A stretch of DNA of 16,375 nucleotides from Bacteroidales bacterium (GCA_017632695.1 JAGBQS010000303.1:1-16375), one strand, 5' to 3'. Counted from the stretch's first letter, positions 7,443 through 15,250 are shown. A program made the numbers and translations. Notes: generated from the sequence alone by a model not told the origin.

Positions 7443-8222
7443 TTACACATGCTTGTCAAGACCGGAATTCTTGTCACGCCCATAACTGCGGTAACTGTCG
7501 AGCTCTATTTCAACATCCGGCTCCACCCAGGGATCACGCGGTTCCGGACGGAAAGCCATGTATTTGATGTCGATACCACGGGCCAGCCACTGACGCTCGT
7601 ATGCGGTCTGTATGCCTCGCAGCGCCTCGATGGTAGCAGCAGGAGCAAAAGCCTCATCGTTATAGAGGTTGCGTGTGGAAGCCAGAATAGGCAGCCGGTT
7701 GGCTTTGGCCATCTCTTCGGTATAGGTGAACAGGAAATTCGAATCGCTCTTCAGATGAACGATGCCATCAGGCTTGAGTAGCTGCAGATAGCGCTGCATG
7801 AACATGGTGCACGTCAGACGCTTGTTGACTTTCTTCATCTGAGGATCGGCAAACGTAATCCAGATTTCCGACACCTCCGAAGGGGCAAAGAAACAGGTAA
7901 TCAGTTCGATACGTGTACGAACGAATGCCACATTGGGAAGACTCTCTTCAAGGGCCTGCGTGGCACCAGTCCACATTCGGGCTCCCTTGATGTCGAAGCC
8001 GATGAAATTCTTGTCCGGATAACGGCGTGCCAACCCTACGGTATATTCGCCCTTTCCGCAACCCAACTCGACGACAATCGGGTTATCATTGTGGAAATAG
8101 TCGCTTCCCCAACGGCCCCGAAGCGGGAATCCACCCTCTCGAAGCTGTTCGAAAGCATATTGGAAGACGTTGGCATACGAGGCCATATCGTCGAACTTCA
8201 TCAGTTTGTTTTTCTTTGCCAT
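7443..8222 (-). CDS. trmB: tRNA (guanine-46-N7)-methyltransferase TrmB
   Basis: This 259-residue class I methyltransferase transfers a methyl group from SAM to N7 of G46 in the tRNA variable loop. The SAM-binding motif I is VELGCGKGEY (51-60), followed by FIGFDIKGARMW (73-84). The acidic catalytic segment is TFADPQMKK (123-131), the Bacteroidota version of the FPDPWxKK motif. The C-terminal PDVEIELDSYRSYGR also fits TrmB from this phylum. It starts 38 bp after the htpG stop on the same strand, which suggests co-transcription, and ends at the hairpin at 7362-7404. Confidence 0.95.
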   Translation of the reverse strand: MAKKNKLMKFDDMASYANVFQYAFEQLREGGFPLRGRWGSDYFHNDNPIVVELGCGKGEYTVGLARRYPDKNFIGFDIKGARMWTGATQALEESLPNVAFVRTRIELITCFFAPSEVSEIWITFADPQMKKVNKRLTCTMFMQRYLQLLKPDGIVHLKSDSNFLFTYTEEMAKANRLPILASTRNLYNDEAFAPAATIEALRGIQTAYERQWLARGIDIKYMAFRPEPRDPWVEPDVEIELDSYRSYGRDKNSGLDKHV

Positions 8223-8260
8223 AATGTACGGTTGCTATTAAAAAGGAGTGCTGGAATCCG

Positions 8261-10333
8261 TTACTTACCCAGCAGTGACTGGGTACGGCTTATGAACTTG
8301 GCAAGCGCCTCGCCCTTCAACAGACCGCTCTCCAGCAAAGCCAGATCAATGAGCTGATGCAGATTGCTGTTATCGGCAGCATAGCGGCCTACAGCCTCAC
8401 TTTCCTGCTTCTTCAGCTCTTCCACTTCCTTGCGCAGGGTATCGAGTAACTGATCCTTATCCTGGGGGAACTCTCCGGCTTTTGCCTTGTACTTCTCCTC
8501 TTCCAACGGCTTGATCTGAGCTTCCTTGCTCTCAATATCGGCAGTCATGGCCGACAACTGGCTGCTCAGCGCCGACTTGGCTTCGCTGAGGATGGTTTTC
8601 ACTACAGGAGCCTCAGTATTGACTACGAGGTTCATCTGGTCGGGCATCTGGCCATAGAAGTTCATACCACCGCCCTGTACGCGGCTCATCTCCTTCATAC
8701 GGCGCATCCACTCGTTCTGTGCCACCATAACGGGTTTGTCATTCTCCTCAATAGCCTGGAAGTCGATGGTCCAGTCAATCTTCTTGCCGTCCTCGCCAAC
8801 CGTTACAGGAATCTGGCTTTGGAAGAGGGCATTGTTCTCGCGGCGTTCGGTCTCCGTGAACTCTACCTTCTTGGCATCGGCCTTACGGATCAGATTGTTC
8901 AGCGTATCGGCATCAATACGGTTGTAGTGACACTTCTCCTGCTTCTGCTCCTGCTGGTTCATCCATGGGGTATCAAGCTGACCTCCTGTCTCTATCACAT
9001 CGTAGCCCTTAGCCTTGGCTGCCTCGATGTAGCTGTACTGAGCTACCTTGTTGTCCGAATAGAGATAGATGAGCTGTCCGTCCTTATCGGTCTGGTTGCC
9101 CTCAACCAGTTTACGATACTCCTCGACTGTATAATAATGGCCTTCGGTGTTCTTTACCAAAGCAAACTGAACAGCCTTCTCGTAGAACTTCTCATCGCTC
9201 AGCATACCATACTGGATGAAGATCTTCAGATCGTCCCACTTCTCCTCGAATGCCTTGCGGTCGGCATTGAAGATTTCCAGCAGACGGTCGGCCACCTTCT
9301 TGGTAATATAGCCGCTGATCTTTTTAACGTTCTGATCGCTCTGCAGATAGCTGCGGCTTACGTTCAGCGGGATATCAGGCGAGTCGATCACACCATGCAG
9401 CAGCATCATGAATTCGGGTACGATACCCTCTACATGATCGGTAACGAATACCTGATTGCAATAGAGCTGGATCTTGTCACGATGGAACTCGTTGTTCTCG
9501 ATTTTCGGGAAGTAGAGCACACCTGTCAGGTTGAACGGGTAGTCGACATTCAGGTGAATCCAGAACAAAGGATCGGGTGCCATCGGATACAGATCGTGAT
9601 AGAACTTCAGATAATCCTCGTCCTTCAAATCAGATGGCTGGCGGGTCCACAACGGATTTACCTCATTAATCTGGTTATCCTCGTCAGTATCAACCTCCTT
9701 GCCGTCCTTCCATTCCGTTTTCTTGCCGAACACTACCGGAACAGGCAGGTACTTGCAGTACTTCTTCAGCAGGTTCTCAACTGTGTATTTAAGTGTCAGA
9801 TTGGCCTTGTTGTCGTCATCCAGATACAGGATGATATCGGTACCGCGCTCAGCCTTATCGCAAGTATCCATCTGGAACTCAGGATTGCCCTCGCAGCTCC
9901 AAAGGGTAGCCGGCTCGTCCTTATAGCTCTTACTGCGGATTTCGACCTTCTTGCTCACCATAAAGGCGCTGTAGAACCCGAGACCGAAATGACCGATGAT
10001 GCTGGCACCATCCTTTTTATATTTATCAAGGAACTCGGTAGCTCCTGAGAAGGCAATCTGATTGATGAAGCGGTCAATCTCGTCGGCCGTCATACCGATA
10101 CCGCTATCACTTACGGTCAGCGTACCTGCTTCGGGATCAATGCTTACACGCACCTTCAAATCGGACACATCGCCCTGAAACTCACCGGCACGGGCAAGGG
10201 TTTTCAGTTTCTGGGTTGCATCGACGGCATTTGAAACCAACTCACGCAGAAAGATTTCGTGGTCACTGTAAAGGAACTTCTTGATGACAGGAAAAATGTT
10301 TTCCGATGTCACGTTAATGGAACCTGTTTTCAT
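8261..10333 (-). CDS. htpG: Molecular chaperone HtpG (Hsp90)
   Basis: This 690-residue cytoplasmic ATP-dependent chaperone has the GHKL nucleotide site in its N domain: ELVSNAVDA (31-39, catalytic Glu31), DSGIGM (76-81) and GHFGLGFYS (114-122). A middle domain with the SRSYLQSD segment and a C-terminal dimerisation domain follow. It is longer than the 624-residue E. coli protein, largely because of a charged, coiled-coil-like segment at about 587-650 in the C-terminal region. The ATG at 10333 gives MKTGSINVTSENIF, the usual N-terminus. trmB follows 38 bp downstream. The divergent region upstream holds a candidate small RNA. I saw no CIRCE heat-shock operator. Confidence 0.97.
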   Translation of the reverse strand: MKTGSINVTSENIFPVIKKFLYSDHEIFLRELVSNAVDATQKLKTLARAGEFQGDVSDLKVRVSIDPEAGTLTVSDSGIGMTADEIDRFINQIAFSGATEFLDKYKKDGASIIGHFGLGFYSAFMVSKKVEIRSKSYKDEPATLWSCEGNPEFQMDTCDKAERGTDIILYLDDDNKANLTLKYTVENLLKKYCKYLPVPVVFGKKTEWKDGKEVDTDEDNQINEVNPLWTRQPSDLKDEDYLKFYHDLYPMAPDPLFWIHLNVDYPFNLTGVLYFPKIENNEFHRDKIQLYCNQVFVTDHVEGIVPEFMMLLHGVIDSPDIPLNVSRSYLQSDQNVKKISGYITKKVADRLLEIFNADRKAFEEKWDDLKIFIQYGMLSDEKFYEKAVQFALVKNTEGHYYTVEEYRKLVEGNQTDKDGQLIYLYSDNKVAQYSYIEAAKAKGYDVIETGGQLDTPWMNQQEQKQEKCHYNRIDADTLNNLIRKADAKKVEFTETERRENNALFQSQIPVTVGEDGKKIDWTIDFQAIEENDKPVMVAQNEWMRRMKEMSRVQGGGMNFYGQMPDQMNLVVNTEAPVVKTILSEAKSALSSQLSAMTADIESKEAQIKPLEEEKYKAKAGEFPQDKDQLLDTLRKEVEELKKQESEAVGRYAADNSNLHQLIDLALLESGLLKGEALAKFISRTQSLLGK

Positions 10334-10373
10334 ATAGCTTTATTTTTTAGTTTGTTAATATTTGCTCTAAGGA

Positions 10374-10402
10374 CAAAAATATCCATCACGACATGCAGCA
10401 AA
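10374..10402 (-). promoter_or_regulatory. Possible htpG promoter
   Basis: On the minus strand TATTTTTG (10381-10374) fits the TAnnTTTG -7 box about 40 bp upstream of the htpG ATG. The nearest TTTG upstream (10402-10399) leaves a 17-nt spacer, shorter than the usual 19-21, so the -33 element is doubtful. Confidence 0.4.
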
Positions 10403-10509
10403 ACCCGTGCCAAAACGTAATATACTGCCAAAATGGCAGCAAAAAGTCCTAACAAATGTTAAAAAATAGAAATGACAATCTATTGCACGAAAAACTTTCC
10501 ATTAAAAAA

Positions 10510-10541
10510 TTTGGAGGAATCCTAAAAAGTCTCTACCTTTG
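10510..10541 (+). promoter_or_regulatory. Bacteroidota-type promoter for the candidate small RNA
   Basis: TTTG (10510-10513), a 20-nt spacer and TACCTTTG (10534-10541) match the consensus at every position. An imperfect palindrome AGGAATCCT (10515-10523) lies in the spacer. Upstream DNA (about 10440-10509) is A/T-rich with A-tracts. No protein-coding gene follows on this strand before the terminator. Confidence 0.75.
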
Positions 10542-10547
10542 TGCCGC

Positions 10548-10710
10548 CTTAAGATATAACCAGAACACAATACCTTAAAGAAATACATTTGGGTTTACCT
10601 TAAGTACTGACTATCAGGAAAACACATGGCATAAGAGGATGGGATCGCTTATGCCAAGAGATAACTCCATTTACAAAAGGATCGACAATGCCGATCCTTT
10701 TGTCTTTTTT
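10548..10710 (+). ncRNA. Candidate stand-alone small RNA, about 160 nt
   Basis: A consensus promoter (10510-10541) and a strong terminator (10674-10710) delimit a transcript with no convincing reading frame and no downstream gene on the same strand. Predicted pairing includes an outer CTTAAG/CTTAAG stem (10548-10553 with 10599-10604) enclosing AACC/GGTT (10558-10561 with 10592-10595). A second hairpin, TGGCATAAG with CTTATGCCA (10627-10635 with 10648-10656), has a 12-nt loop and may be extended by TATC/GATA (10612-10615 with 10660-10663). The terminator hairpin follows. This layout would fit a 6S-like or other Bacteroidales structured RNA, but I cannot assign a family from memory. Start and end are estimates. 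Confidence 0.6.
10674..10710 (+). terminator. Rho-independent terminator of the candidate small RNA
   Basis: An 11-bp perfect stem, CAAAAGGATCG (10674-10684) with CGATCCTTTTG (10692-10702), closes a 7-nt loop and is followed by TCTTTTTT (10703-10710). Confidence 0.85.
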
Positions 10711-10716
10711 ATATAA

Positions 10717-10764
10717 GGTTGTGAGGTTATATGGTTATAAGGTTATGAGGCTGTGTAGCTGTGA
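10717..10764. repeat. Degenerate octamer tandem repeat, 6 units
   Basis: Six consecutive 8-bp units relate to GGTTATGA: GGTTGTGA, GGTTATAT, GGTTATAA, GGTTATGA, GGCTGTGT and AGCTGTGA. They lie just after the small-RNA terminator and before the convergent end of the gene at 10809. The rest of the gap 10334-10808 is AT-rich and holds only the elements listed separately. Confidence 0.7.
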
Positions 10765-10808
10765 AATTCTTCTCAAAACAGCACAGACGAACAAACCCGG
10801 AGATAAGC

Positions 10809-12761
10809 TTATATGGATACATCTCCCGAAGAAAGCCAGCTGCTCCGGCCTTCTTCCAGATTCCTGATTTCCTTCCTACATTCGTTGAGCAGTTCCTCCT
10901 GCTGGGGTGAACGCGATGGCAGACCTGTCAGAATATCAACGATCTCGCCAAGTATAGGGATTGGCTTGGCATCCGGATCCAAAGCATACCAGGCACGGAC
11001 ACAATCGAAACGAAGATCAACATACCAGGATTTTGAATTCATGACAAAGGTTAAATCCTTGCCGTAAAGCGGACCGTAAGTGTTGTGCTTGTTCACTTCT
11101 TCCTCCATTTCCATCATCCGGTAATAAACGGCCTCGGATTTCTGGCTCAGTTCCAATACCTTCTGAGCATTCACCTTGTATTTATAGTAATTGCGAAGCG
11201 AAGAGAGGGCTCGCAAATACAATTCATCAACCAGCATCGGATTTACCTCATACATGTGTTCCAGTTCCGGCAACTGCTGTTTGATCAGCTCATAACCCTT
11301 ATCGAATTCTCCGTCCTGTATCAGCATGTTACCGTGACGGATATTGTAAGACAATACCACATACCGGGTTTTGAGCGTATTCTGCACCAAACGCAACGTA
11401 ACACGTTCGCGAGCCATCTCATAAATAGAATCGGCAAATGCTTCTTCTCCCATATCAATCAGCATGTCGATATTCTGACCCAACGTCAAATACGCCTCAT
11501 TAATATAGATACACGGCTCCTCATCGAGCGCACGAAGGTGCTTGTAAGCATCATAGCTTTTATGAATCTGCCTGACAGCCTTGTCATACTCGTTATTATT
11601 GTACATACAAGTTGCTGTCAACTGGTGGCACATCATTTTCCGATACCACAAGTGCATGTCAGCCGAATCAGCCCGAATCAGTTCATCGCGTTTCAGCTCA
11701 CTTTGCGACAAATGATGGCGTGCCTCCGAATAGCGTCTGCGCGCTACCAGCAACTGGCTGACACAAGTTCTCAGGAAAACCTCCTGATAGAGGGTCAGAT
11801 CCGGCCTTTGAATCTCCTCGCGAATCAGACTGTCGGCAAAAGCGAAGTATTTCGAGTCGAGACACAGTCCCATATAGATTCTCATGGCCTGTACGCTAAG
11901 CGGATCTGCGGTCAGCATTTTCTCGAGCATCCGCATGGCCTTGTTCATACTCGAACTTGAACCTTCGAGGATCAGAATCGAAAGATGATTGTACAGATGA
12001 ACCCGCAATGTATCGCGTTGAACCCGATGCGCTTTTTCGGCAGACATCACCTTTTCGCGTGCATTCTCAAGACGGCGAGCCGCCTGGACGCTTACCCGAT
12101 AAAGATCAATCAGGTTCATATTATCGATCACTTCGATAGCCTTCTCGTATTCTCCCTTCACGTACAGATCGAAAGCAATCTTGTCCTGACCGGTCAGCGT
12201 CGAAAAGTCCATTCGCGACATCGTCCTGACGTAATTGCCGATGTTATCCATCTTCTGCTGGTAATCCAGTTCTATGTTTCGCAGCTCTTCCTCGTATTTT
12301 TCCGAATTCTTATCAAGACGTGCCATTTCGGCCTCCTTCTGACGGTTGTACTGATTCTCGGCAAATTGGGCAAAAATCTGGCCTCGGCGAAGCTGATTCT
12401 CGTTGGTAATCATAACGAGCTGAATGGTGTCGTTGGCCGTATGAATCACATAATGGACATCCGCCTGAACCGGGTTCAGCATCTCGTAACCCGACTTATA
12501 TACGCGTCTGAAACGAAGTTCATCGCCCGGATTCTTGGTCAGGAATTCCAGTTTGCAGACACCAAGCCTATCGGTCACTACAGTACCCGCTCCCAATGCC
12601 GAAATTTCGACATTACCCAAAGGTACTCGCTTGGCATCGGTACCGATTTTCTCAAAGTCCGGAATATACTCCAATACTTGCACATACTGCGTGCTTTGCG
12701 CACGCAGACAAGCAGCGCAAAAGAACAGAAGTAGTATATTGACGAAACGCATTCGCTTCAT
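10809..12761 (-). CDS. Exported coiled-coil and TPR-like repeat protein, function unknown
   Basis: I do not recognise a specific family for this 650-residue protein. Residues 1-21 form a signal peptide (cleavage near LRA-Q). An ATG three codons later (MRFVNI) is an equally possible start. Residues about 25-120 resemble a small beta-sandwich of the carboxypeptidase-regulatory type (VPLGNVEISALGAGTVVTD). A charged helical segment at about 135-172 is a likely coiled coil. From about 190 on, the protein is helical with TPR-like pairs, for example LYVKGEYEKAIEVIDNM and NEYDKAVRQIHKSYDAYKHL. It is probably a periplasmic or outer-membrane-associated scaffold. It appears to be a single-gene transcript, separated from the upstream ROK gene by a 300-bp gap with its own -7 box. 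Confidence 0.7.
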   Translation of the reverse strand: MKRMRFVNILLLFFCAACLRAQSTQYVQVLEYIPDFEKIGTDAKRVPLGNVEISALGAGTVVTDRLGVCKLEFLTKNPGDELRFRRVYKSGYEMLNPVQADVHYVIHTANDTIQLVMITNENQLRRGQIFAQFAENQYNRQKEAEMARLDKNSEKYEEELRNIELDYQQKMDNIGNYVRTMSRMDFSTLTGQDKIAFDLYVKGEYEKAIEVIDNMNLIDLYRVSVQAARRLENAREKVMSAEKAHRVQRDTLRVHLYNHLSILILEGSSSSMNKAMRMLEKMLTADPLSVQAMRIYMGLCLDSKYFAFADSLIREEIQRPDLTLYQEVFLRTCVSQLLVARRRYSEARHHLSQSELKRDELIRADSADMHLWYRKMMCHQLTATCMYNNNEYDKAVRQIHKSYDAYKHLRALDEEPCIYINEAYLTLGQNIDMLIDMGEEAFADSIYEMARERVTLRLVQNTLKTRYVVLSYNIRHGNMLIQDGEFDKGYELIKQQLPELEHMYEVNPMLVDELYLRALSSLRNYYKYKVNAQKVLELSQKSEAVYYRMMEMEEEVNKHNTYGPLYGKDLTFVMNSKSWYVDLRFDCVRAWYALDPDAKPIPILGEIVDILTGLPSRSPQQEELLNECRKEIRNLEEGRSSWLSSGDVSI

Positions 12762-12816
12762 GGTTAATATGTTTTTACAAAGGATAAAACTTCTTTTATA
12801 AGGGATAACTTCTGCG

Positions 12817-12824
12817 CAAAGATA
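12817..12824 (-). promoter_or_regulatory. -7 promoter box for the TPR-like gene
   Basis: On the minus strand TATCTTTG (12824-12817) matches TAnnTTTG exactly, 56 bp upstream of the ATG at 12761. No TTTG lies at the expected -33 distance. Confidence 0.5.
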
Positions 12825-12867
12825 CGTTTTATATTGGAAATAAAGGAAGAAAAATCTTTAAAAAAAG

Positions 12868-12897
12868 AAAAAACACCTCCAAAAAGAGATGTTTTTT
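12868..12897 (-). terminator. Hairpin terminator in the ROK-TPR gap
   Basis: AAAAAACA-C-CTC (12868-12879) pairs with GAG-A-TGTTTTTT (12886-12897), with one C/A mismatch and a 6-nt loop. On the minus strand the 3' arm continues as CTTTTTTT, so it can end transcription from the ROK gene before the TPR promoter. It lies about 165 bp after the ROK stop. Between the two (12898-13061) are further small hairpins and three copies of TCCCC, described in the findings. Confidence 0.55.
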
Positions 12898-13061
12898 CCT
12901 ATTTTATTACGCAGATTGCACAAAATTGCACACTTTCGTGCATTTTTGCTCCCCAGTTAGCAAAATATTTTTCCCCAGTAGGGGAGTAAAAAAATCCCCG
13001 TGGAAAAGTTCAAAAAATGCTTAAGAGGAGGTGGAATTTCCTACCGGAGTTGCGCAACCGC

Positions 13062-14021
13062 TTATTCCTTCCAGCCCAATGCTGAAGCTCCGAGCACAGC
13101 CGCATCGGCATCCTTCAGTCCGCTAAGCACCAGCTTGACGGTACCCTTGAAGATTGGCAGCAGATTCTCGTTCATAGCCTCTTCGGCATACTTCAGAATA
13201 TAGTCGCCTGCCTTTGCCAGACCGCCGAACAGCACAATCATTTCGGGCGACGAGAATACCACCATATCGGCCAAAGCACGGCCCAGTATGGTGCCTGTTT
13301 CGCGGAAGATGGAAATAGCCATCGCATCTCCCTGCACAGCGGCATCGTAAATGTCCTTCGAAGTAATCTTCATGACATCCAGATCGCGCAGCAAGGATGG
13401 TTCGGCCATAGCTATGACGCGCTCACGGGCTGTGCGGGCAATACCCGTTGCCGAACAATAGGTTTCCAGACATCCCCGGCGGCCACAGCCGCACAGACGG
13501 GCCTGTGGAGTACGGTTTACGATTACGTGACCCAGCTCGCCGGCAAAACCGGTCGATCCGTACAGCAGCTTGCCGTCTACTACAATACCGCTTCCGACGC
13601 CAGTTCCGAGCGTAATCATGATGAAGTTCTTGGCTCCTTTGGCAGCACCGTAAACCATCTCACCCAAAGCTGCTGCGTTAGCGTCGTTAGTCAGATGGGT
13701 CGGCAGTCCCAAACGCTTCTCGAACATCTCACAAAGCGGAATAACAACACCCTTCCAAGGGAGGTTGGCCGCCAGTTCGATGGTACCTTTATAATAGTTG
13801 CCGTTGGGAGCTCCGATGCCGAAACCCTCGATATTCTCCTTGCCGCCAACCTGTTCCATCAGGGCTTCGACTCCCTGACTGACAGCTTCCACATAATCGT
13901 CAATGAGGGAGTATTCCTGCGTCTTGATACTGTTGCAGCACACTACATGGCCTTCACGGTCGACGATGCCGAATACGGAGTTGGTTCCTCCGATATCCAT
14001 GCCAATTGCATAACGTTTCAT
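13062..14021 (-). CDS. ROK-family sugar kinase, probable glucokinase
   Basis: This 319-residue cytoplasmic protein has the ROK layout without a DNA-binding domain, so it is a kinase and not a NagC/XylR-type repressor. Visible are the phosphate-binding DIGGTN (9-14), the catalytic base Asp113 in NDANAA, TLGTGVGSG (137-145), and GELGH (161-165). The ROK zinc motif CGCGRRGCLE (177-186) has Cys177, Cys179 and Cys184, with His165 as fourth ligand. It phosphorylates a hexose with ATP, most likely glucose. N-acetylmannosamine, fructose or allose kinases share this fold. It lies 106 bp downstream of the GH43 gene on the same strand with no clear promoter of its own, so a joint sugar-catabolic transcript is possible. 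Confidence 0.88.
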   Translation of the reverse strand: MKRYAIGMDIGGTNSVFGIVDREGHVVCCNSIKTQEYSLIDDYVEAVSQGVEALMEQVGGKENIEGFGIGAPNGNYYKGTIELAANLPWKGVVIPLCEMFEKRLGLPTHLTNDANAAALGEMVYGAAKGAKNFIMITLGTGVGSGIVVDGKLLYGSTGFAGELGHVIVNRTPQARLCGCGRRGCLETYCSATGIARTARERVIAMAEPSLLRDLDVMKITSKDIYDAAVQGDAMAISIFRETGTILGRALADMVVFSSPEMIVLFGGLAKAGDYILKYAEEAMNENLLPIFKGTVKLVLSGLKDADAAVLGASALGWKE

Positions 14022-14035
14022 TGTTTTTCAGATTT

Positions 14036-14054
14036 TTACTAGTAATGAATTACT
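14036..14054. repeat. Overlapping inverted repeats between GH43 and ROK genes
   Basis: The perfect palindrome TTACTAGTAA (14036-14045) overlaps the inverted repeat AGTAAT-GA-ATTACT (14041-14054), 15-33 bp upstream of the ROK start codon. Further TATTACT and GTATTAC motifs lie at about 14100-14118. It could be an operator or a processed RNA hairpin; function is unknown. Confidence 0.45.
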
Positions 14055-14127
14055 TGTTATTTGTAGATTGTTTGTTTTAGGTTTCTTTTACTTCTTTACG
14101 TATTACTTAAAGTATTACGGATTGGAT

Positions 14128-15120
14128 TTATTTGGAACCCGGAAATGCTTTCTGCAGGCGTTTCAGCTCCTTCTTGGTAATCTGCATGATGGTGCCGTGA
14201 CGAGGGGTAAACGCACCCTTGGTTTCGGTGTTCTTGTATGCCTTGAAGAACAGCAGATCCGGGCTCTTGCAGAACTGGTAGTGACCGTTCATGTAGCAGT
14301 CGTACATCAGGCACCAGCCGCCTTCGAGCAACGGGAACACACCCGATCCCTCGACAGCCTCTTTTGTATCCTGGCAATAGCCGTCAATCATGCGCCATGA
14401 CTTCCAGTCGCTCAGATCACGCGCTACGTATTGCTTCAGACCCTTAACTTTCGAACCCTCGGTTTTAAAGAAGATGTGATAGGTCCCGAACTGATCCTGT
14501 ACGATATCGGTATCGATAGCAGCCTGCTGGTAATCGAAAAAGACTTCAGGCGTTCCTTCCAGATCAGAGAAATCGGCGTTAGCGTATGCATAATACACAC
14601 GGTCATACGGAATGGATCCGTCGTCGGTTAACAGCGAGAAATAAATCAGATACTTCTGTGCCTTTTCATCGAAGATGGTTTGTGGTGCCCACACGCGGGT
14701 TACATGTTCCAGATTGGTACCTTTATATTTTTCAGGGAAGTGCACCGTATGATGTTCCCAAGTGACCATATCTTTGGAGCGCATCAGGACGATACCCCTG
14801 TTGCTGGCCCATCCGCGGCTGCACTGCATATCTGTAACAACCATATAGAAATAGCCGTCGTGACCACGCAGAATATGAGGATCGCGCACGCCCTTCATGA
14901 TGGCAATCGTGTCCGAACCGATAATGGGCTTTCCATCGTTCAACAGTTCGAAGTTAAAACCGTCGTAACTGTATGCGAAATGAATCTGCTCCTGTTCCGG
15001 AGCGTTTCCGGTAAAGTAGGCAAACAGGTAAGCCGACATATTATTTTTTGCCTGTATCGAAATACTTGCGGCAAGAATCACAACGGCTGCCAGGAGCCTC
15101 TTCCTAAAGTTTGGTTTCAT
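14128..15120 (-). CDS. GH43-family glycosidase, secreted
   Basis: This 330-residue five-bladed-propeller glycosidase starts with a signal peptide (about 1-24, SIQA-K). The GH43 catalytic triad is visible: general base Asp80 in VRDPHI, the pKa-modulating Asp at 203/205 in AIDTDI, and acid Glu257 in VEGSG. The conserved His308 in PRHGTIM supports it. The family inverts alpha-L-arabinofuranosides or beta-xylosides, and the sequence does not settle which. Length fits a single catalytic domain with no extra binding module. Its N-terminal YLFAYFTGN and IHFAYSYDG stretch resembles the N-terminal module of the GH51 enzyme at the left edge. The promoter at 15175-15206 drives it, and the ROK kinase lies 106 bp downstream. 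Confidence 0.9.
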   Translation of the reverse strand: MKPNFRKRLLAAVVILAASISIQAKNNMSAYLFAYFTGNAPEQEQIHFAYSYDGFNFELLNDGKPIIGSDTIAIMKGVRDPHILRGHDGYFYMVVTDMQCSRGWASNRGIVLMRSKDMVTWEHHTVHFPEKYKGTNLEHVTRVWAPQTIFDEKAQKYLIYFSLLTDDGSIPYDRVYYAYANADFSDLEGTPEVFFDYQQAAIDTDIVQDQFGTYHIFFKTEGSKVKGLKQYVARDLSDWKSWRMIDGYCQDTKEAVEGSGVFPLLEGGWCLMYDCYMNGHYQFCKSPDLLFFKAYKNTETKGAFTPRHGTIMQITKKELKRLQKAFPGSK

Positions 15121-15174
15121 TTTTAAGTTTGGTTTTTAAGCTAGCTGCTTGTTAATTTGAATGGTATTCGGTTG

Positions 15175-15206
15175 CAAAAATAAGGTTTTTAAATAATAAT
15201 TCCAAA
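15175..15206 (-). promoter_or_regulatory. Bacteroidota-type promoter for the GH43 gene
   Basis: On the minus strand TTTG (15206-15203), a 20-nt spacer and TATTTTTG (15182-15175) match the consensus exactly, about 55 bp upstream of the ATG. The leader contains a short AGCTAGCT palindrome (15139-15146). Confidence 0.75.
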
Positions 15207-15235
15207 TAAATGGTCTATTTTTTGAAAGAATTATA

Positions 15236-15243
15236 TATCTTTG
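15236..15243 (+). promoter_or_regulatory. -7 promoter box for the patatin gene
   Basis: TATCTTTG (15236-15243) matches TAnnTTTG exactly, 53 bp before the chosen start. The nearest TTTG (15221-15224) is only 11 nt away, so no proper -33 element is seen. Confidence 0.5.
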
Positions 15244-15250
15244 CACCTTG

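Noticed and set aside
8819..10048. A 409-codon open frame antisense to htpG
   Set aside because: The leucine/isoleucine/valine-rich product is the antisense of acidic and lysine-rich Hsp90 codons. No signal, motif or promoter supports it.
10639..10716. A 25-codon frame (starting MGSLMPRD) inside the candidate small RNA
   Set aside because: Its last codons form the terminator hairpin and T-run, so the message would end before the stop codon. The purine stretch AAGAGG abuts the ATG with no spacing.
11085..11960. A 291-codon frame antisense to the TPR-like gene
   Set aside because: No recognisable domain or start context. The minus-strand frame has a signal peptide and a continuous 650 codons.
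12690..12761. Lipoprotein signal in the TPR-like protein (FFCAAC)
   Set aside because: The residue at -3 of the only candidate cysteine is Cys, which is atypical for a lipobox, and an ordinary signal-peptidase site (LRA-Q) follows.
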